From Oscillospiraceae bacterium (lineage in GTDB: Bacteria; Bacillota; Clostridia; UBA1381): a DNA stretch of 9,467 nucleotides. Below are positions 5,365 to 9,467 of the stretch, in pieces (the stretch's first letter is position 1; each line of letters starts with the position of its first letter). The stretch lies in NCBI GenBank assembly GCA_020860985.1, contig JAJBTG010000045.1, positions 1 through 9,467 of the forward strand. Direction: 5' to 3'. The notes below the pieces were generated by a model. It did no database searches. It was not told the DNA's origin and saw only the letters and a program-made list of their open reading frames with translations. The translations under genes were made by a program, and so were the position numbers.

Positions 5365-7458
5365 CTATTCGGGATTCGTAACCTTTTGACCGTCCTTTAT
5401 AACGTATCCCTCAAACTGCGGAACCTCCGTTGTTTCAGCGCCGAGATAATAGCTGACATTTGGCGGCTGATTATAATGATTGTTCTGTGTCGCTACGGAC
5501 GAGCGATAGTAATAATCCTGCATAAGCGTGGGAATCTTATATCCTGTCGGAATGGCGGTCGAATAAACTCTAAGCTCTTTCTCGTCCGTGCTCTTCCATA
5601 CTATTTCCTCACGCCAGTCACCGAATAAATCCGCGGTAATAACCGGAACGGCTTTTGTTCCTCCGTTCGATGAGCAATTTTCCGCGTCAAATATAACGTC
5701 AACAAGCTTCTCATCCCAATTCCACTTTGAAACACGCGTTCCGTCAAGAAACTCGCTCAGCAAGTCACCGTCCCAATAAACCTTAAAATTCATCGGAAGC
5801 GTTCCGAGCGCGTCCTCGCCCGTTTCGCTGTCCTTTTCAAAGGTTCCGTCGGGAAGTCTGTACTTAAACTGATTGAAATTATCCGCAATCTGCTCTCCCG
5901 TGAAATTCATCGGAATAGTAGCGGTTGAGCCCCAAACCTCATAGCCCTCGTAATTCGGGTCAATATCGCCGGCGCGGCTTCTGCCGGTATCCTTATTTTT
6001 GCTATAGCCGAATTGAACCTGACCGGTGCGTCCGTCATGCAGCTCGATATTTCCGAGAATGTTTGCGTTTTCATGACACGCCCAAACAAGATAACCGTTA
6101 TAATTCGGATCCATTTTTGCCAAATCGAACGCGTCGCCGTGCAGGAATTTCTGCTCGTTGCCGTCATTATCCGTGCCCTTTACCGCGTACAGCTCGCTTC
6201 CGTCGTGATCCATCGCCATGGGGCCGGAAATGATTTCATCCTTGCCGTCAAAATCTATATCCGCAACCGACAGATTGTGGTTGCAGGCGCCCCATATGCT
6301 GTTTACGTCGTCGGTATTGGCGGTTTTATGCTCCCAGTCGAGAACAAACTTACCATCGGAAATATGCCATGCCGCCGCGCGGACATTGTCCCACGCGCCG
6401 CGCACCATTACAACGCTCGGCGTTACTCCGTCAAGATACGCAAGTCCGAACAAATAATGGCTCGCCCGCTTTGTAAGTCTGCCGGTGTCGGTGTATCTGT
6501 ACGACCATTCCGACAGCGGCTCCTTTGACGGAAGCAAATCGGTTCTGTCAATCTCCGCGCCGGTTTCTCCGTCATATACGGACAGAAATTCGGGCGTTGA
6601 AATAATATACTGCCTGTCGGTAAATATGGCGAGGTTATCTTTATTTGCGCTGTAGTCTGTGACACTATCGCCGTTTACATCACCGATTTCATTGCCCGCG
6701 CCGTCGATTGTTCCCTCAAACGAGCGCATAACAAGCTCCGATTTTCCGTCGCCGTCCATATCGTAAACAAGGAAATTTATATCAACCTCGTTGATTTCGT
6801 TAGGTCCTATATCGATTGTCCAAAGCTGCGTTCCGTCCTGCTTGTACGCCTCAATCAACGGATACCCCGTGCGCGTTGCCGTATCCATATCCGTGGGTGT
6901 TCTGCGGATAATATATTCATATTCTCCGTCGCCGTCAAGGTCGCCTATTGCTCCGTCGTCTATTATGTAGCCGTCGCGCTCTTTCACGGGAATTGAAATA
7001 TATTCCTTATCCCACGCTGTTGCCGTAACCTCAACTCCGTTTTCCTCGCCGTCTACAACCTCAACAAGAGTGTATTCCGCTTCCGACGGCGCGTCGGTAT
7101 CAAAATAATTTGAACCGTTTATCGGCGCACTGTTAAGTCTTTCGCCGTTTCTGTACAGATTATAGTACAGAGAGTACGAGTCCGTTCCGAGAAATCTCCA
7201 GCTTACAAGCGTTCCTCCGTCGCCGGGAACAGCGGTAAGCGCGCGTCCGAGATTTTCCATTTGACGCTCCGACTTCGGTCTGTTTGCGTAGAGCGATTCC
7301 GTTTCCGCTCTGTCCGCCTCATTCCATTCCTCCTCGTAGTACCCCATGCTGTAGCCGTCCTCCGCACCGGTATAGGCGGTAAATTTAGCCATTGCCGGAA
7401 CACTTCCTCCAAGTACCGCCGCCGCTGAAGCAACCGCGATTACCTTTCTCATTTCCAT
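5365..7458 (-). CDS. Secreted rhamnogalacturonan lyase, polysaccharide lyase family 11
   Basis: A 697-aa protein with a signal peptide (about residues 1-24, ending PAMA). A short fibronectin-like domain (about 73-150) is followed by a PL11 beta-propeller (about 155-675). Marks are the calcium-binding Asp-rich turns DLDGDGEYE (173-181), DMDGDGKSE (233-241) and DIDFDGKDE (400-408), then HGDAFDLAKMDP (440-451), GDIDPNYEGYEVWG (497-510), ADLFGDWREEIVW (609-621) and QPPNVSYYLG (664-673). PL11 enzymes cleave the galacturonate-rhamnose backbone of rhamnogalacturonan I by beta-elimination. The ATG at 7456-7458 has AAAGGGAG 7 nt upstream; ATG at 7450-7452 is a less well-spaced alternative. The protein ends at TNPE just after the catalytic fold, at TAG, where a linker would normally begin, and an in-frame stalk-module ORF follows. 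It probably acts with the CE12 esterase. Confidence 0.93.
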   Translation of the reverse strand: MEMRKVIAVASAAAVLGGSVPAMAKFTAYTGAEDGYSMGYYEEEWNEADRAETESLYANRPKSERQMENLGRALTAVPGDGGTLVSWRFLGTDSYSLYYNLYRNGERLNSAPINGSNYFDTDAPSEAEYTLVEVVDGEENGVEVTATAWDKEYISIPVKERDGYIIDDGAIGDLDGDGEYEYIIRRTPTDMDTATRTGYPLIEAYKQDGTQLWTIDIGPNEINEVDINFLVYDMDGDGKSELVMRSFEGTIDGAGNEIGDVNGDSVTDYSANKDNLAIFTDRQYIISTPEFLSVYDGETGAEIDRTDLLPSKEPLSEWSYRYTDTGRLTKRASHYLFGLAYLDGVTPSVVMVRGAWDNVRAAAWHISDGKFVLDWEHKTANTDDVNSIWGACNHNLSVADIDFDGKDEIISGPMAMDHDGSELYAVKGTDNDGNEQKFLHGDAFDLAKMDPNYNGYLVWACHENANILGNIELHDGRTGQVQFGYSKNKDTGRSRAGDIDPNYEGYEVWGSTATIPMNFTGEQIADNFNQFKYRLPDGTFEKDSETGEDALGTLPMNFKVYWDGDLLSEFLDGTRVSKWNWDEKLVDVIFDAENCSSNGGTKAVPVITADLFGDWREEIVWKSTDEKELRVYSTAIPTGYKIPTLMQDYYYRSSVATQNNHYNQPPNVSYYLGAETTEVPQFEGYVIKDGQKVTNPE

Positions 7459-7577
7459 TTAACCACTCCCTTTATATTATTTTAATACGGGACAAAACCC
7501 CGTTTACTCACACTTAAATCAAAAGCGTTAATCCGAAAAGCTTAATTTGATTGAGCGGCGCGCTTGACCTTTAATAT
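7459..7577. other. Intergenic region between the GH26-like gene and the lyase
   Basis: These 119 bases separate two minus-strand genes. They contain a short hairpin (arms ACGGG/CCCGT at 7487-7491 and 7499-7503) about 30 nt before the lyase ATG and an A/T-rich stretch next to the ribosome binding site. Neither a convincing -35/-10 pair nor a terminator with a U-tract is visible, so the two genes may share a transcript. Confidence 0.4.
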
Positions 7578-9467
7578 TTATCCCTCGACAATCACGCATC
7601 TTTCCGAGCCGTCCCAGTCAACGTCTGCACCGAGAATTTCCGACACGGCGCGTATCGGCAAAAATAAGCGGTCATTCTTCATTTTTGCCTCTGAATCTAT
7701 ATGGCGTGTTTCACCGTTTACGATTATATCGCCGCTGCCGAGCGTCATTCTGATATTCGTGTCGTCGCGGCTTAAAACCGCCGTCTGCACATCCTGCTCC
7801 CATGTAACGTCGCAGCCCAAATTCTCGGAAATAAGTCTTACGGGCACATATGTTCTGTCGTTTTCAATAAACGGCGCTACATCCGCGCTTACATATTTTC
7901 CGTTGATTTTTATATTTATTTCATCGGAACTGCCGCTCGTATTTTCAGAGCCGCCGGAATATATCGTGTAGCTCTTTTCCGTCATTACCTTGCCGCCGCT
8001 CTCTACGACCGCCTTAAGCTCATGTGCGCCCGCCGCGTAATCGCTCAAATTTACAACGCACTTGTAAGGAACGGATGAGCTGCTCGCCGCCCAATTGCCG
8101 TCTATATAGTAATCCACCTTCGGATGAACATCACCGTAAATGTGCGGGTATGCGTAAAGCGTTATCGAATCGCCCGCGCTCGCGTTTTCCGCGCTTTTAT
8201 AAACGTATTCCGGAGAAGCCCCGTATGACGACTTTATAAAATGCGGCAGACTAAGCATTTCATCGTATTTGGCGGAAAGCTCCGCGTTCCTCGAGAGCGC
8301 ATATTCGTTTGCCTCGCTCGAAATATATTTATTGAAATATGCCATAAGCTTTACCTGCGGATAAACCATCGGCACATAATTATACATATATTCCATTTTA
8401 TCTATCGCCCACTGAGTATGCTCCTCATAAACGGAGTCACTGCTTGTCAAATGAGCAACACCGCCCTCGGAAAACATCAACGGCTTTCTGTCGCCGTATT
8501 TATCCGCAACCTCCTTTATAAGAAGCACCGGATCGGCACTGTCACCGCTTTTGAAATAGACTTCATTAAAGCTGTTCTCAACATCCCAAACCTTTCCCTC
8601 AAAATATTTATTGCAGTAAGCGGAGATGCCGACCCAATCCACATATTCGTCGCCGGGATAATAATCATCCATATTTATATTCCAGCTTGATGTATGACCA
8701 ACGCTCCAAACAATCGCAACATTGAATGTATTGTAATGCACCTCGTCCGCTATCTTCCTGAATGCTTGCTTGTACTTTTCGGGTTCGGCGTAACTCGTCC
8801 AAATATTCATCTCCGCGCCGATACGCAGATATACCGGAACACTGTTGTAGCTCTGCAACAAATTGACAAGCTTTGGCAAAAAGCTTGTATCGTTTATAAT
8901 ATCGTCAAGCTGAGCTCCTTCATACGGAAAATTAAGAGCAAACTCCACCGCTCGACCGCTTTTTTGAGCTTTGTCAAGCACCGCCGTAACATGGCTGTTA
9001 AGAGATTGTCCGTATTCCTGATACAGCAGTATCATCGATTCCTCGTTCTTGGTTTCGGAATCGCTTGTCTGACCGATAAGCGTGCCTTTTTCAGGCTCGT
9101 TTATCGCGCCGTAATATTTTTGGGTTTCACTCGTCTCCGTGTAAACATCAACCGTGGATGTAAACTGTAAAGCCTTTGCCTTTGCAATTTTAACTCCGTC
9201 GTCCCAACCGCGGTATTCGCCGTATTGGATATACTCCTCAAAGCAATCCGCAGCCATATCATATTCGCCCAGCTGCTCATACGCGTTTCCCATAACATAA
9301 AGCCGCGACCCCATAACGTCCGCGGTCTGCTCGTTAAGCGGCTCATTCCTTATAAGGTTGACTACCTGCGTGCCGTAGTTGATTATATCGGAATAATTAC
9401 CTGACTCCTCCGCCGCTTCATACGCATTATTGATTTTCCAGAAAGAACATGGGTAATCGTAAGCGTA
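7578..9467 (-). CDS. Multi-domain glycoside hydrolase (GH26-like) with TPR, Ig-like and stalk modules, 5' end outside the window
   Basis: The frame is open through the right edge, giving 629 residues, so the start and any signal peptide are missing. Numbering from the edge, a TPR-like helical region (about 1-100; VMGNAYEQLGEYDMAADCFEEY) precedes a GH-A-type barrel (about 110-410). It shows VYLRIGAEMN, with candidate acid/base Glu219, then AIVWSVGH, the GDEYVDWVGISAY motif, and LMFSEGG with candidate nucleophile Glu334; this pattern fits GH26, a family of beta-mannanases and related enzymes. An Ig-like domain (about 420-503) and a Gly/Ser linker lead to a stalk module (about 517-629; FIENDRTYVPVRLISENLG, NDRLFLPIRAVSEILG). 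Substrate is uncertain. The stalk module is the same type as in the orphan ORF downstream. It lies 119 nt upstream of the rhamnogalacturonan lyase. Confidence 0.82.
   Translation of the reverse strand, partial: YAYDYPCSFWKINNAYEAAEESGNYSDIINYGTQVVNLIRNEPLNEQTADVMGSRLYVMGNAYEQLGEYDMAADCFEEYIQYGEYRGWDDGVKIAKAKALQFTSTVDVYTETSETQKYYGAINEPEKGTLIGQTSDSETKNEESMILLYQEYGQSLNSHVTAVLDKAQKSGRAVEFALNFPYEGAQLDDIINDTSFLPKLVNLLQSYNSVPVYLRIGAEMNIWTSYAEPEKYKQAFRKIADEVHYNTFNVAIVWSVGHTSSWNINMDDYYPGDEYVDWVGISAYCNKYFEGKVWDVENSFNEVYFKSGDSADPVLLIKEVADKYGDRKPLMFSEGGVAHLTSSDSVYEEHTQWAIDKMEYMYNYVPMVYPQVKLMAYFNKYISSEANEYALSRNAELSAKYDEMLSLPHFIKSSYGASPEYVYKSAENASAGDSITLYAYPHIYGDVHPKVDYYIDGNWAASSSSVPYKCVVNLSDYAAGAHELKAVVESGGKVMTEKSYTIYSGGSENTSGSSDEINIKINGKYVSADVAPFIENDRTYVPVRLISENLGCDVTWEQDVQTAVLSRDDTNIRMTLGSGDIIVNGETRHIDSEAKMKNDRLFLPIRAVSEILGADVDWDGSERCVIVEG

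Noticed and set aside
1570..5367. Reassignment of UAG to a sense codon, joining split genes
   Set aside because: TAG also ends the SLH tail at 1570 immediately before a gene with its own signal peptide, and reading through the lyase TAG would meet TAA seven codons later. Site-specific readthrough at 2038 remains open.
5907..6665. Alternative-frame ORFs within the lyase (5907-6167, 6013-6528, 6423-6665)
   Set aside because: They are overprinted on well-conserved PL11 motifs and have low-complexity, domain-free translations.
7520..7540. Second cre-like site upstream of the lyase (AAAAGCGTTA core)
   Set aside because: Only the central AANCGNT part fits; both outer ends mismatch the consensus.
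8241..9170. Plus-strand ORFs over the GH26-like gene (8241-8690, 8694-9170)
   Set aside because: They are antisense to a clear catalytic domain; the hydrophobic stretches are complements of the coding strand.

Overview
The window reads as a piece of the chromosome of an anaerobic, plant-polysaccharide-degrading Clostridia-type Firmicute (Oscillospirales/Ruminococcaceae-like). This is inferred from the S-layer-homology (SLH) modules, the copper-amine-oxidase-N-terminal-like 'stalk' modules (PF07833 type), the Pro/Thr linkers, the strong AGGAGG-type ribosome binding sites and the mix of secreted glycan enzymes. No gene allows a species call. Every recognisable gene lies on the minus strand, so transcription runs from high to low coordinates.

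The upstream unit runs from about 9467 down to 3624. It holds a 5'-cut TPR/GH26-like glycosidase with an Ig-like and a stalk module, and a secreted family 11 rhamnogalacturonan lyase. Next comes a long ORF with a stalk module, a Pro/Thr linker and a beta-sandwich-like region; it has no start or signal peptide of its own and shares the lyase's reading frame across two stop codons. The unit ends with tadA, the tRNA A34 deaminase, followed by a strong bidirectional hairpin terminator.

The stretch 3301-3696 is regulatory. Reading in the direction of transcription it holds the tadA terminator, about 140 bases without a recognised feature, a 10-bp-arm dyad overlapping the -35 zone, a perfect TATAAT, and a roughly 130-nt leader that can form a multi-stem RNA and contains a cre-like site.

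The downstream unit runs from 3300 to 1. It begins with a secreted CE12-type rhamnogalacturonan acetylesterase whose C-terminal SLH anchor is interrupted by an in-frame amber codon (GAG in the paralogue, TAG here). Then come a protein made only of a signal peptide and three SLH repeats, a 34-aa single-span membrane protein, a GtrA-type membrane protein, and the start of an FAD-dependent oxidoreductase commonly found with GtrA proteins in cell-surface glycan clusters. Spacings of 9, 12, 26 and 2 nt suggest one operon.

Taken together, PL11 would cleave the rhamnogalacturonan-I backbone, CE12 would remove its acetyl groups and the GH26-like enzyme would act on an associated glycan; SLH and stalk modules would hold enzymes near the surface. 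The points most worth a second look are the two modular enzymes split by in-frame stops, a 138-bp near-identical SLH block whose differences are almost all nonsynonymous transversions of one class, and the structured leader and operator of the acetylesterase operon. I found no complete novel defence or mobile system.
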